Source: an uncultured Clostridia bacterium (GTDB lineage Bacteria; Bacillota; Clostridia; Oscillospirales; Acutalibacteraceae). Taken from it: a stretch of 64,000 nt of DNA. Numbering within the stretch: the first letter of the stretch is position 1; the number at the start of each line of letters is the position of its first letter. Location of the stretch: NCBI GenBank assembly GCA_947630835.1, contig CANRIZ010000002.1:1-64000 (forward strand), given 5' to 3'. The position numbers and the translations under genes were made by a program. The notes under the pieces were generated by a model. The model was not told where the DNA came from. It was given only the letters and a program-made list of their open reading frames with translations, and ran no database searches. Positions 42,063 to 50,949 of the stretch are shown here, piece after piece.

Positions 42063-44255
42063 TTAATTTTTATTGTTTCTGCGGAAGCCGCGCCTGCCGT
42101 CTTTTCTCGGCGCTCTGGGCGTGATATCGTTTTCGGGTGTAAGCCCCTCAACCTCGATAAGAGCCTCGCGGCGAGAAAGATTGAGCCTGCCCTGCTCGTC
42201 GACGGGAAGAACCTTTACTATAATCTCGTCGCCGACATTTACGACGTCCTCAACCTTTTCGGTACGCTTAACGTCAAGGTGGCTGATATGAACCATACCC
42301 TCAACGCCCGGGACAATCTCAACAAATGCGCCGAAGCTCATAAGACGTGTTACGACGCCCTTGTAAATTGCGCCGACCTCGGGACCGTTTGCAATGGTTT
42401 CAATAATAAAAATCGCTTTCTTTCCGTTTTCAACGTCAAGGCAGGAAACAAATACCTGTCCTTCATCGTTGACGTCAACCTTACAGTCGCATTCTGCGCA
42501 GATTTTCTGAATAACCTTGCCCTGCTTGCCGATAACCTCGCCGATTTTTTCGGGGTCAATCTTTGTGGTAAGCATCTTGGGAGCCCATTTTGAAAGCTCC
42601 GCTCTCGGCTCGGAAATAACGGGAAGCATAATTTCGTCAAGTATATATTCCCTTGCCTTATGCGTCTTTGCAAAGGCTTCCTTGATAATTTCGGGTGTGA
42701 GTCCGTGTACCTTTAAATCCATCTGAATGGCGGTAATACCCTTCTTTGTGCCGGCAACCTTAAAGTCCATATCGCCGTAGAAATCCTCAAGTCCCTGAAT
42801 ATCCACCATAGTCATAAAGTCGCCGTAAACGCCCTCGTCGCCCGTGATAAGTCCGCAGGAAATACCCGCTACAGGCGCTTTAATCGGAACGCCCGCCGCC
42901 ATAAGGGCAAGGGTTGAGCCGCAAATTGAGCCCTGCGAGGTTGAACCGTTTGAAGATAAAACCTCGGAGACTACACGGATAGTATAGGGGAATTCCTCAA
43001 CCGACGGAAGCACGGGAACAAGCGCCTTCTCGGCAAGAGCGCCGTGGCCTATTTCCCTTCTGCCCGGTCCTCTTGAAGGCTTGGTTTCGCCTACGGAATA
43101 CGAGGGGAAATTGTAATGGTGAATATATCTTTTTTCCTTCTGCTCGTCAAGACCGTCAAGCATTTGAGCGTCGCTCACGGTGCCGAGAGTCGCAACGGAA
43201 AGCACCTGAGTCTGTCCCCTTGTGAACATACCCGAACCGTGCGCCCTTGCAAGCAAATCTATCTCGGCGTTAAGGGGACGTATTTCATCTATTCCCCTGC
43301 CGTCAACACGCTTATGCTCGTCCTTGAGCCAGGAGCGTACAACGTGCTTTTGAACAAGGTACATAATCTCCTCAATCTTGCCCTCGCAGCCCTCGAATTT
43401 TTCGTCGAACTTCTCGTGAACCGCCGCATATATGGGAAGCAGAGCTTCGTCGCGTACAAGCTTGTCGTCGGTATCGAGAGCCTTTTTAACGTCCTCTATG
43501 CAGAAATCCTCGATTTCCTTAAAAATAACGGGATCGGGGTCCGAGGACTCATAGGCAAACTTGGGCTTGCCTACCTCATCGACTATGCCCTGAATGAATT
43601 TAACGATTTTTTTGTTTTCCTCATGGCCTGCCATAATGCAGTCAAACATAAGGTCGTCGGGAATTTCGTTTCCGCCCGCCTCTATCATAGCAACAAGGTC
43701 GGCTGTGGAAGCAACGGTAAGGTTAAGCTCAGTTTTCGCCCTCTGTTCAAGGGTGGGGTTAATTACAATCTCGCCGTCAACAAGCCCTACGTTTACGCCG
43801 GAAATTGGACCGTCCCACGGGATATCGGAAATAGCGATAGCCGCCGAAACGCCTATCATAGCGGCAATTTCGGGGCTGCAATCGGGATCAACCGACATAA
43901 CGGTTGCAACCACCGTGCAGTCGTTTCTTAAATCCTTGGGGAAAAGCGGACGAATAGGTCTGTCAATACAACGGGAAGTAAGCACCGCCTTTTCGCTTGC
44001 CTTACCCTCCCTCCTTTGGAAAGAGCCGGGTATTCTGCCTACGGAGTACATTTTCTCCTCATAATCAACGGAAAGCGGAAAGAAATCAACGCCCTCCCTC
44101 GGAGTTGCCGAAGCCGTAACCGTACAAAGCACGTTTGTGTCGCCGTAGCGAACCATAACCGCCGCGTTTGCAAGCCCCGCCATTTTTCCGGTTTCAAGGG
44201 AGAGCTTTCTGCCGGCAAGCTCGGTTTCCCAAACCTTAAAGTTTTTAAAGAACAT
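42063..44255 (-). CDS. pnp: Polyribonucleotide nucleotidyltransferase (PNPase)
   Basis: 730 residues. Two RNase PH domains (first with RIPGSFQRREGKASEKAVLTSR, second with EIGHGALAEKALVPVLPS and the DLKVHGLTPEI region), then KH (KIGEVIGKQGKVIQKICAEC, about 565-580) and S1 (GAIYKGVVTRLMSFGAFVEI, about 625-645) domains, ending in a basic tail (RKDGRRGFRRNNKN). It degrades RNA 3' to 5' with phosphate. rpsO lies immediately upstream as in many bacteria. RBS AGAGAGGTA. No missing residues seen. Confidence 0.96.
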   Translation of the reverse strand: MFFKNFKVWETELAGRKLSLETGKMAGLANAAVMVRYGDTNVLCTVTASATPREGVDFFPLSVDYEEKMYSVGRIPGSFQRREGKASEKAVLTSRCIDRPIRPLFPKDLRNDCTVVATVMSVDPDCSPEIAAMIGVSAAIAISDIPWDGPISGVNVGLVDGEIVINPTLEQRAKTELNLTVASTADLVAMIEAGGNEIPDDLMFDCIMAGHEENKKIVKFIQGIVDEVGKPKFAYESSDPDPVIFKEIEDFCIEDVKKALDTDDKLVRDEALLPIYAAVHEKFDEKFEGCEGKIEEIMYLVQKHVVRSWLKDEHKRVDGRGIDEIRPLNAEIDLLARAHGSGMFTRGQTQVLSVATLGTVSDAQMLDGLDEQKEKRYIHHYNFPSYSVGETKPSRGPGRREIGHGALAEKALVPVLPSVEEFPYTIRVVSEVLSSNGSTSQGSICGSTLALMAAGVPIKAPVAGISCGLITGDEGVYGDFMTMVDIQGLEDFYGDMDFKVAGTKKGITAIQMDLKVHGLTPEIIKEAFAKTHKAREYILDEIMLPVISEPRAELSKWAPKMLTTKIDPEKIGEVIGKQGKVIQKICAECDCKVDVNDEGQVFVSCLDVENGKKAIFIIETIANGPEVGAIYKGVVTRLMSFGAFVEIVPGVEGMVHISHLDVKRTEKVEDVVNVGDEIIVKVLPVDEQGRLNLSRREALIEVEGLTPENDITPRAPRKDGRRGFRRNNKN

Positions 44256-44395
44256 AATTTTTACCTCTCTTTTTTATTTTATCAAGGCAAAAATCCCGTT
44301 TTAGCAATAAACACAACATTCGTTTGAACAAACGCTCTGTTTACCGCTAAACCTTGCGGATTTTGCCCTGAAAATTACATCACTTAAAGCAATTC

Positions 44396-44423
44396 AAGGC
44401 AAGCGGTAAAAACCGCTTGCCTT
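44396..44423 (-). promoter_or_regulatory. Stable hairpin between rpsO and pnp
   Basis: A perfect 12-bp stem (AAGGCAAGCGGT / ACCGCTTGCCTT) with a 4-base loop, 10 nt after the rpsO stop. No T-run follows on the minus strand, so it is more likely a processing site or a stabiliser of rpsO mRNA than a terminator. Confidence 0.6.
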
Positions 44424-44432
44424 AAATAAATC

Positions 44433-44696
44433 TTATTTACGAAGACCGAGACGGGCAACGATTGAACGGTACCTTTCGATGTCAACCTTCTGAAGATATG
44501 CCAAAAGGTTACGCCTGCGGCCAACCATTTTGTGAAGACCTCTTCTTGAATGGTGATCCTTCTGGTTCGTTTTAAGATGCTCGGTAAGGTCCTGTATTCT
44601 CTTTGTAAGTACGGCTATCTGTACCTCGGGAGAACCTGTGTCGCCCTCATGCGTTGCATACTCCGCCATAATGGCCTGCTTTTCTGCCTGCGTCAT
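44433..44696 (-). CDS. rpsO: 30S ribosomal protein S15
   Basis: 87 residues. Standard S15 sequence: [56 protein letters not shown] and [13 protein letters not shown]. It binds the central domain of 16S rRNA. ATG 44696 is used: GAGG is 8 bp upstream, while the GTG at 44705 overlaps the RBS. Located directly before pnp with its own promoter. Confidence 0.96.
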   Translation of the reverse strand: MTQAEKQAIMAEYATHEGDTGSPEVQIAVLTKRIQDLTEHLKTNQKDHHSRRGLHKMVGRRRNLLAYLQKVDIERYRSIVARLGLRK

Positions 44697-44802
44697 AAAT
44701 TTCACCTCATTTAAATATTTACGTTCGTCACAGAATAAGGTAAAGGTGAATACTTAACCGCGTAAGTTTAAGCCATATTCCGTAACGCCGTATTGCGTTA
44801 GT

Positions 44803-44831
44803 ATTATATATCAAACGCTTTTTAAAGTCAA
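44803..44831 (-). promoter_or_regulatory. Promoter of rpsO
   Basis: TTGACT (44831-44826), 17-bp spacer, perfect TATAAT (44808-44803) on the minus strand; leader of about 100 nt. The rest of the gap to glgP (44832-45097) holds a TATAAT at 45039-45044 that likely serves glgP, and nothing else clear. Confidence 0.8.
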
Positions 44832-45097
44832 GAAAAAATATTGAAGCTTATTTTCGCTTTTGTTTAACCGAGTTAAAATTTCGGCTATAATAATAGTGTC
44901 GGGCTTAATTATTATGAGCAGAGTTTACTGTTTTACAAAGCCATTGTCAACTCAAAGGCGAAAAATTTATGATTTTTGGTTAAAAAGCCGAAAATTATTT
45001 ATTTAAGTTTCTTTTTATTGAAATTGCATTAAAAATAGTATAATATATACGAGTTAAAAATTAATACGCCATAAGACTTTTTTGGAGGATATATATT

Positions 45098-47644
45098 ATG
45101 AATTATTCGCTTACCAAGAAGAAAGCAAAGGAGCTTGTCAAAGCCAAGCTTTCTCACAATATGGGCGTAAGCCCCGAGGAGGCAACGGACGAACAGTATT
45201 ATAAGGCAATCGCGCTGATAATCAGGGATATGATGAGCGCGGGCAGAGCCGAATTTACAAGCGACGCCGAAAAGAAAGGCACAAAGCGCGTTTACTACCT
45301 TTGTATGGAATTCCTTATGGGTCGTTCGCTTAAAAACAATCTTTACAATTTAAACCTTACCGAGGTTTTTGAAAGCGTGCTTGCCGATTACGGCGTTAAG
45401 CTCGATAACATTTACGAATGCGAACCCGACGCCGGCCTCGGAAACGGCGGCCTCGGAAGGCTTGCCGCCTGCTACCTTGACGGCCTTGCAACACAGGGCT
45501 ATCCCGCAAGGGGATATTCAATCCTTTACGAGGCGGGCATATTTAAGCAGAAGCTTGTTGACGGCTGGCAGACGGAGCTTCCCGATTTTTGGCTGCCCGG
45601 CGGCGAGGTTTGGCTTGTACCGCATGAGGAGAGCGCTCTTGAGGTTCGTTTTGAAGGCGAGGTTCTCGACTCGTGGGAAAATCAATTCCATCACGTTGAG
45701 CTTGCAAACTACAAACCCGTTAAGGCTATTCCCTACGATATGTGCGTTGCCGGCAAGGACGGCAAGGGCATTTCCGTTCTGAGGCTTTGGAAAGCTCAAG
45801 CCCCTGCGCTTGATATGACCTTGTTCAATCAGGGCGACTATATGCGCGCTATGGAAAGAAACGCTATGGCGGAGGTTATCTCAAAGGTGCTTTACCCTGC
45901 CGACAACCACCCCGAGGGCAAGTCTTTAAGGCTTCGTCAGCAGTATTTCCTTGTTTCCGCTTCAATTCAGGATATTGTTCACAAGCACCTTCGTACCTAC
46001 GGAACGCTTGACAATCTCCCCGAAAAGGTTGCAATCCATATCAACGACACGCATCCCACCCTTGCAATACCGGAGCTTATGAGAATAATGCTCGACGAAT
46101 GCGGTTACGGTTGGGACGACGCTTGGAATATAATCACAAAAACCGTTGCCTACACCAACCATACGGTTATGAAGGAGGCTCTTGAATGTTGGCCGGAGGA
46201 CCTTTACAAGCGCCTTATGCCGAGGATTTGGCAGATAACCAAGGAAATCGACAACAGATTCAGAAACTTTATTTGGCAGGCTACGGGAAACGCCGACCAG
46301 GTTGAAAGAATGGCTGTAATTTCAAACGGCGTTGTGAGAATGGCTAACCTCTGCGTTGCCGGCTCTCATTCGGTAAACGGTGTTTCGGCTCTTCACTCCG
46401 AGATACTTAAGGAAACCGTTTTCAGCGACTTTTACGCAATCACGCCCAACAAATTCAAAAACGTTACAAACGGTATCGCTCACAGGCGTTGGCTTTGCCA
46501 GTCAAACCCCGAGCTTTCAAAGTTTGCCGCTTCGCTTATCGGCGACGGTTTCGTTAAGAACGCCGAGCAGCTCTCAAACCTTAAAGCTTATGCAAACGAC
46601 AAGAGCGTGCTTGACGAAATAGGCAGAATAAAGCACGCAAACAAGGAGCGTTTCTCCAATTACATCAAAAAGCAAACGGGTATTATGCTTGACCCCAATT
46701 CTATTTTTGACGTTCAGGTAAAGCGTCTTCACGAATACAAGCGTCAGCATCTTAACGCTTTGAATATTTTGTCCCAATACCTTTATATTAAGGATAATCC
46801 GACAGCTCCGTTTGTACCGCACACATATATTTTCGGCGCAAAAGCGGCTTCGGGATACTTTATGGCGAAGAAGATAATCGCCTTTATCTGCGCGCTTGCA
46901 AAGATGATTAACACCGACCCCGACTGCAAGGGAAAGCTTCAGGTGGTATATGTTGAGGATTACAACGTCACCATGGCGGAAAGGCTTATACCCTCGGCGG
47001 ATATTTCCGAGCAGATTTCACTTGCCGGCACGGAGGCAAGCGGCACAAGCAATATGAAATTTATGTTAAACGGCGCGGTTACGCTCGGCACTATGGACGG
47101 CGCAAACGTTGAAATTTACGACGCCGTGGGCGAGGACAATATCTTCATTTTCGGTATGAGCACGCCCGAGGTGCAGTATTTGCAGAGATGCGGATACGAT
47201 CCCCGGCAGTATTTCAACAACAACGCCGAGCTTCAGAAAATCCTTAACTTTGCAAACCAGACGGGCATAGGCGGTCAATTCTTCCACGAGGTAACGTCGA
47301 GCATTATTTACCACGACCCGTATATGGTTTTGGCGGATTTCGAGGATTACAGAAGAAAGCAGATTGAAATTTCCGACGCCTACACCGACCGCGACAACTG
47401 GAACAAAATGTCGCTTATCAACACCGCAAGCTCGGGAATCTTTGCGGCGGACAGGGCCATTAACGAATACGCAAAAAATATTTGGCACACAAAATCGGCG
47501 TTTTCGGATGAATCGGCTCCTGCAAAAAAGCCTGCCGCAAAAGCGGAAGAAAAAAAAGCCGCGAGCGAAAAAAAGGCAAGCGCAAATAAGCCCGAATCGG
47601 CTAAAGCGGGAGCTAAGTCGGCAAGCGCAAAAAAGAGCAAATAA
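45098..47644 (+). CDS. glgP: Glycogen phosphorylase with a Lys/Ala-rich C-terminal tail
   Basis: 848 residues. Family motifs: EPDAGLGNGGLGRLAACYLDG near 110-130, the PLP-binding region EASGTSNMKFMLNGA with its Lys near residue 655, and VKRLHEYKRQ. The enzyme releases glucose-1-phosphate from storage polysaccharide. The last ~42 residues (from about 806) are almost only Ala, Lys, Ser and Glu, like histone H1 or low-complexity linkers, and are not part of the enzyme fold. GGAGGA precedes the ATG. It is monocistronic with its own promoter and terminator; no other glycogen gene is in the window. Confidence 0.95.
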   Translation: MNYSLTKKKAKELVKAKLSHNMGVSPEEATDEQYYKAIALIIRDMMSAGRAEFTSDAEKKGTKRVYYLCMEFLMGRSLKNNLYNLNLTEVFESVLADYGVKLDNIYECEPDAGLGNGGLGRLAACYLDGLATQGYPARGYSILYEAGIFKQKLVDGWQTELPDFWLPGGEVWLVPHEESALEVRFEGEVLDSWENQFHHVELANYKPVKAIPYDMCVAGKDGKGISVLRLWKAQAPALDMTLFNQGDYMRAMERNAMAEVISKVLYPADNHPEGKSLRLRQQYFLVSASIQDIVHKHLRTYGTLDNLPEKVAIHINDTHPTLAIPELMRIMLDECGYGWDDAWNIITKTVAYTNHTVMKEALECWPEDLYKRLMPRIWQITKEIDNRFRNFIWQATGNADQVERMAVISNGVVRMANLCVAGSHSVNGVSALHSEILKETVFSDFYAITPNKFKNVTNGIAHRRWLCQSNPELSKFAASLIGDGFVKNAEQLSNLKAYANDKSVLDEIGRIKHANKERFSNYIKKQTGIMLDPNSIFDVQVKRLHEYKRQHLNALNILSQYLYIKDNPTAPFVPHTYIFGAKAASGYFMAKKIIAFICALAKMINTDPDCKGKLQVVYVEDYNVTMAERLIPSADISEQISLAGTEASGTSNMKFMLNGAVTLGTMDGANVEIYDAVGEDNIFIFGMSTPEVQYLQRCGYDPRQYFNNNAELQKILNFANQTGIGGQFFHEVTSSIIYHDPYMVLADFEDYRRKQIEISDAYTDRDNWNKMSLINTASSGIFAADRAINEYAKNIWHTKSAFSDESAPAKKPAAKAEEKKAASEKKASANKPESAKAGAKSASAKKSK

Positions 47645-47818
47645 GCTCCCCGCTTCCCGAATATTTTTATTAAAACGTGAACATCAAACCCATTGTCGCA
47701 TATATGGTAATATACCTTGAAATGTCAATAAAGGCGGCATAAACGTACGGTTTCGAGAATTTAACCGTTGCGTCGCTCAAAGAGCTTATGCCTTATCCGT
47801 ATTTATAAAAACACATTA

Positions 47819-47850
47819 AAAAGGACAGATTTTTCGTCTGTCCTTTTTTT
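47819..47850 (+). terminator. Terminator after glgP
   Basis: AAAGGACAGA pairs with TCTGTCCTTT, followed by a run of Ts; As on the other side allow function for the convergent gene as well. It lies about 175 bp after the glgP stop, and the intervening DNA shows nothing. Confidence 0.85.
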
Positions 47851-47873
47851 ATTTAACGCTCGGCAAAGCATAA

Positions 47874-48989
47874 TTATTTGAAATACATATAAAGCTGACA
47901 CTTAATCATACCGTTATAGAGTTTTCTGCGCTTATCGGCTTTTCGTTTGAACAGCTCCTCAAAATCCTCGTTCGGGCTTATTACGCAATAGCTGAAGCCG
48001 TGCCTTTGGGGAAACACCCTGCCAAGGGTTTTGATAAGCCCGTCCGCTTGCGGCTTAGTCAACATTCTCTCGCCGTAAGGGGGATTGCAAATCACAGTTC
48101 CCCTGTCGGTTATCGGACTGAAATCTTTTATATCCGCGCGCTTAAATTCTATATATTTTTCCACGCCCGCCCTCTTCGCGTTCTGCCTTGCGGTTTCAAG
48201 CACATTTAAATCTATATCCGAGCCGTAAGCCTTAAAATCGCTTTGCTCAATTTCCTCCTGCCTTGCTTTCTCCCTCTCCCTTTCCCAAACGGAAAAGTCA
48301 ATCTGCTCAAACCTCTCTGCGGAAAAATGCCTGTTTACCCCGGGCGCAATATTATGGACGAGCATCGCCCCTTCGATAAGTATCGTACCCGAACCGCACA
48401 TAGGGTCGTACAGCGTATGGTACGGGCGAAGGCGCGAAAGACTGCACATTGCGGCGGCAAGAGTTTCCTTAAGCGGCGCGTCGTTTGCAACGGGTCTGTA
48501 GCCCCGCTTATGAAGCCCGTTGCCGGTGGTGTCTATCATAAGATGAACCGTATTTTTAATAATCGAAAATTCTATCTGATGTTTAGCGCCCGTTTCCTCA
48601 AACCAATCTATGCCGTAAACGCCCTTTAAACGCTCTACGACCGCCTTTTTTACTATCGACTGGCAATCGCTTACGCTGAACAAATCGGAATTGACGCTGT
48701 AGCCCTTTACGGGAAATTCGTCGTACCGAGAAATCCAACGCTCCCAGTTTAAAGCCTTTGTACCCTGAAACAAATCCTCAAAGCTGTGAGCCTCGAACGA
48801 GCCGAGGTCGATATAAATTCTCTCGGAATATCTTGAACGGATATTCGCCCTTGCGAGCATACTCTCATCGCCCGAAAAGAACACTCTGCCGTTTTCCGCC
48901 GAAACGTTTTGCGCGCCCATATCCTCAAGCTCTCGGCGCACAAGGCTCTCAAGCCCGAAAATACACGGCGCCGCCATATTTATCTGCAT
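47874..48989 (-). CDS. THUMP-domain class I RNA methyltransferase (RlmL/YpsC-like)
   Basis: 371 residues. N-terminal THUMP/ferredoxin-like RNA-binding part (1-155; FGLESLVRRELEDMGA), then a Rossmann methyltransferase: LYDPMCGSGTILIEGAML (SAM motif I, near 190), and the N6/N2 motif CNPPYGERML near 310. The family methylates guanines of 23S rRNA (the N-terminal half of RlmKL, Bacillus YpsC). ATG 48989 has GGCGGG upstream; the Met at codon 5 is an alternative. It stands between glgP and the rpmA terminator. Confidence 0.88.
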   Translation of the reverse strand: MQINMAAPCIFGLESLVRRELEDMGAQNVSAENGRVFFSGDESMLARANIRSRYSERIYIDLGSFEAHSFEDLFQGTKALNWERWISRYDEFPVKGYSVNSDLFSVSDCQSIVKKAVVERLKGVYGIDWFEETGAKHQIEFSIIKNTVHLMIDTTGNGLHKRGYRPVANDAPLKETLAAAMCSLSRLRPYHTLYDPMCGSGTILIEGAMLVHNIAPGVNRHFSAERFEQIDFSVWEREREKARQEEIEQSDFKAYGSDIDLNVLETARQNAKRAGVEKYIEFKRADIKDFSPITDRGTVICNPPYGERMLTKPQADGLIKTLGRVFPQRHGFSYCVISPNEDFEELFKRKADKRRKLYNGMIKCQLYMYFK

Positions 48990-49054
48990 TGCTTTTCCCG
49001 CCTTTTATTTATTGAATATATTATATATGCTTTTTAATCCGAAAGCAACAAAAT

Positions 49055-49083
49055 AAAACGGCAGAAATCGCTTCCTGCCGTTT
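49055..49083 (-). terminator. Terminator after rpmA
   Basis: AAACGGCAG pairs with CTGCCGTTT; on the minus strand TTATTTTG follows. Confidence 0.8.
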
Positions 49084-49101
49084 AGGTTATAGGTTGTAAA
49101 A

Positions 49102-49386
49102 TTACTGCTCTGCGGCGTAAACGCTTACCTTTTTACGGTCCTTGCCCATTCTCTCGAATTTAACCGTACCGTCAATTTTGGCAAAAAGCGTATCGTCCGA
49201 ACCCTTGCCTACATTCTCACCGGGATGGATATGAGTGCCGCGCTGACGAACAAGTATGTTGCCTGCGAGAACGAACTGACCGTCCGCACGCTTAACGCCA
49301 AGACGCTTTGACTCCGAATCCCTGCCGTTCTTTGTAGAACCCATACCTTTTTTATGAGCGAACAGCTGAATGTTTATTTTAAGCAT
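49102..49386 (-). CDS. rpmA: 50S ribosomal protein L27 with a cleavable N-terminus
   Basis: 94 residues. The first nine residues MLKINIQLF precede [21 protein letters not shown]; this extension is the Prp-processed leader known from Firmicutes L27, cut after Phe so the mature N-terminus can reach the peptidyl transferase centre. ATG 49386 has AGAGGTG upstream; a longer frame to 49404 is not supported. It overlaps the prp stop by 8 bp (ATGCTTAA), which suggests coupled translation of protease and substrate. Confidence 0.96.
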   Translation of the reverse strand: MLKINIQLFAHKKGMGSTKNGRDSESKRLGVKRADGQFVLAGNILVRQRGTHIHPGENVGKGSDDTLFAKIDGTVKFERMGKDRKKVSVYAAEQ

Positions 49387-49705
49387 TGTAAGCACCTCTT
49401 TCAAATTTTATGTACTGCGGATATTCTTTTTGAAGCTCCTCTATATGAAGCATAAAGCCTCTAAGAATATACGCGCTCTTTTCGGCGTCCCCGTCGCAAA
49501 GCTTTAAAAGCATATAGCCGTCGTCCGTTTTAATGTCGGCGGGCAAATCGATAACGTCCGTTATGGTATTTGCCGTCATATATGCCGCAGATGAAACCGA
49601 AGCGCATATGATATCGCTCCCCTGCCGGGAATAATCGGAATGACCGCTTATTTCAAAGCCCGTAATCAAAGAATTTTTGCCGAAAATAAATTTTGCCGTT
49701 ATCAT
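49379..49705 (-). CDS. prp: Ribosomal-processing cysteine protease Prp
   Basis: 108 residues. The catalytic pair is visible: His in [20 protein letters not shown] (about residue 22) and Cys in the same segment (about residue 34). Prp cuts the N-terminal extension of L27. The gene order rplU-prp-rpmA is conserved in Firmicutes. It begins 13 bp after rplU and overlaps rpmA. Confidence 0.94.
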   Translation of the reverse strand: MITAKFIFGKNSLITGFEISGHSDYSRQGSDIICASVSSAAYMTANTITDVIDLPADIKTDDGYMLLKLCDGDAEKSAYILRGFMLHIEELQKEYPQYIKFERGAYNA

Positions 49706-49718
49706 TTAAATTTGCCGA

Positions 49719-50030
49719 TTAAGCGTTAATTGCGGAAATCTCAACCTTTGTGTACGGCTGACGATGACCTTTTTTGCGCTTTTCGTTCTTCTTGCACTTG
49801 TAAGTAAATACGGTGATTTTCTTACCCTTGCCTGTTTTAAGCGCCTTGCCCGATACGGTTGCGCCCTCCACATAAGGAGCGCCGACCTTGATACCGTCGT
49901 CCGCGCCTACCGCAAGAACCTTATCGAAGGTTACCTCGGCATTGTCCTCGGCGTCAAGCTTTTCAACATAGATAACGTCGCCGTTTTCTACCTTGTACTG
50001 CTTACCGCCCGTTACGATGATTGCGTACAT
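49719..50030 (-). CDS. rplU: 50S ribosomal protein L21
   Basis: 103 residues, normal length: [48 protein letters not shown] and [21 protein letters not shown]. First gene of the L21-Prp-L27 operon. RBS is AAGGTAGG. It binds 23S rRNA domain II. The ~90-nt leader may carry autoregulation. Confidence 0.96.
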   Translation of the reverse strand: MYAIIVTGGKQYKVENGDVIYVEKLDAEDNAEVTFDKVLAVGADDGIKVGAPYVEGATVSGKALKTGKGKKITVFTYKCKKNEKRKKGHRQPYTKVEISAINA

Positions 50031-50118
50031 TTTTTTACCTACCTTAATACAGACTCGCTATCGAGGGCGGAATTAACGCTTAAATAGTATAAAACATACT
50101 GCCCCCTAATATGCGGCA
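50031..50118 (-). promoter_or_regulatory. Leader of the rplU operon
   Basis: About 88 nt between predicted start and RBS. Short complementary stretches (GCCCTCGATAGCGAG region) suggest a folded leader like the L21 leader known in Firmicutes, but the match is not clear by eye. Confidence 0.4.
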
Positions 50119-50124
50119 AATGGT

Positions 50125-50153
50125 ATTTTATCAAAAAAGTCAATGCTTGTCAA
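50125..50153 (-). promoter_or_regulatory. Promoter of the rplU-prp-rpmA operon
   Basis: TTGACA (50153-50148), 17-bp spacer, TAAAAT (50130-50125) on the minus strand. Confidence 0.8.
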
Positions 50154-50158
50154 GTGCT

Positions 50159-50827
50159 TTATACAAACACATACATAAATATTGAAAAGAAATGGAAAAC
50201 CGAACCCGCAAGCACAAAGAAGTGGAACACCGAGTGGAAATAGGCGTTCTTTTTGCCCAAGCCGTAAATTATTGCGCCCAGGGTATAGGCTATTCCGCCT
50301 GCGACGAGCAGCCAGAAGCCTATTCTGTTGAAATGAAACCAAAGCGTTTTTATGCACACTATTACCATCCAGCCCATTGCAAGGTAAAGCACCATTTGCA
50401 GCGCCTTTGTCTGATTGAACAGCGTCATCGTAAGGGCTATTGCAACGGCGGAGGTTATCCAGGCTATTAAAAGCAAAACCGTGCTTGTAGTGGGGCTTAC
50501 GGGTCTTATGATAAGCCAGGCATACGGGGTAAACGTACCGGCTATCATGGGGAAAATCATAGAATGATCCACCATTCTCATAGCCTTTTTGCCGTTATTT
50601 GGCCGCAGGGCGTGATAAACCGAGGAACAGGCGTACATACCTGTCATTGTAATTGAATAAATGAAGCCCAACAGCGCATAATCCCACCGCCTGAGCAAAT
50701 ACGCTTTTATAAGGCACAGTATAAGCGCGACTATCGAAAGCCCGCCGCCGACCATATGGGAAATGGAATTTAACCAATCTTGTTTTCGTGTATATTCCGC
50801 GAGTTTGATTTTATCAAGATATGCCAT
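50159..50827 (-). CDS. Hemolysin III / PAQR-family membrane protein
   Basis: 222 residues with seven predicted helices. The conserved pattern with metal-binding residues is visible: SSVYHAL near 70, VDHSMIF near 88, and HSVFHFFVL near 202. Family members resemble adiponectin receptors; in bacteria the role is unclear despite the hemolysin name. It is a single gene upstream of the rplU promoter on the same strand. RBS AACGGAGGCGAG before ATG 50827. Confidence 0.88.
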   Translation of the reverse strand: MAYLDKIKLAEYTRKQDWLNSISHMVGGGLSIVALILCLIKAYLLRRWDYALLGFIYSITMTGMYACSSVYHALRPNNGKKAMRMVDHSMIFPMIAGTFTPYAWLIIRPVSPTTSTVLLLIAWITSAVAIALTMTLFNQTKALQMVLYLAMGWMVIVCIKTLWFHFNRIGFWLLVAGGIAYTLGAIIYGLGKKNAYFHSVFHFFVLAGSVFHFFSIFMYVFV

Positions 50828-50949
50828 TATATCTCGCCTCCGTTATTAATAATGCTTTCATACATTAATAATATTACTTTTCATGGCGAATTTCAACCTA
50901 CTTTTGTTGCTTTTTTGAAAATGCAACCAATAGTTGCAAAAGTTAATAG

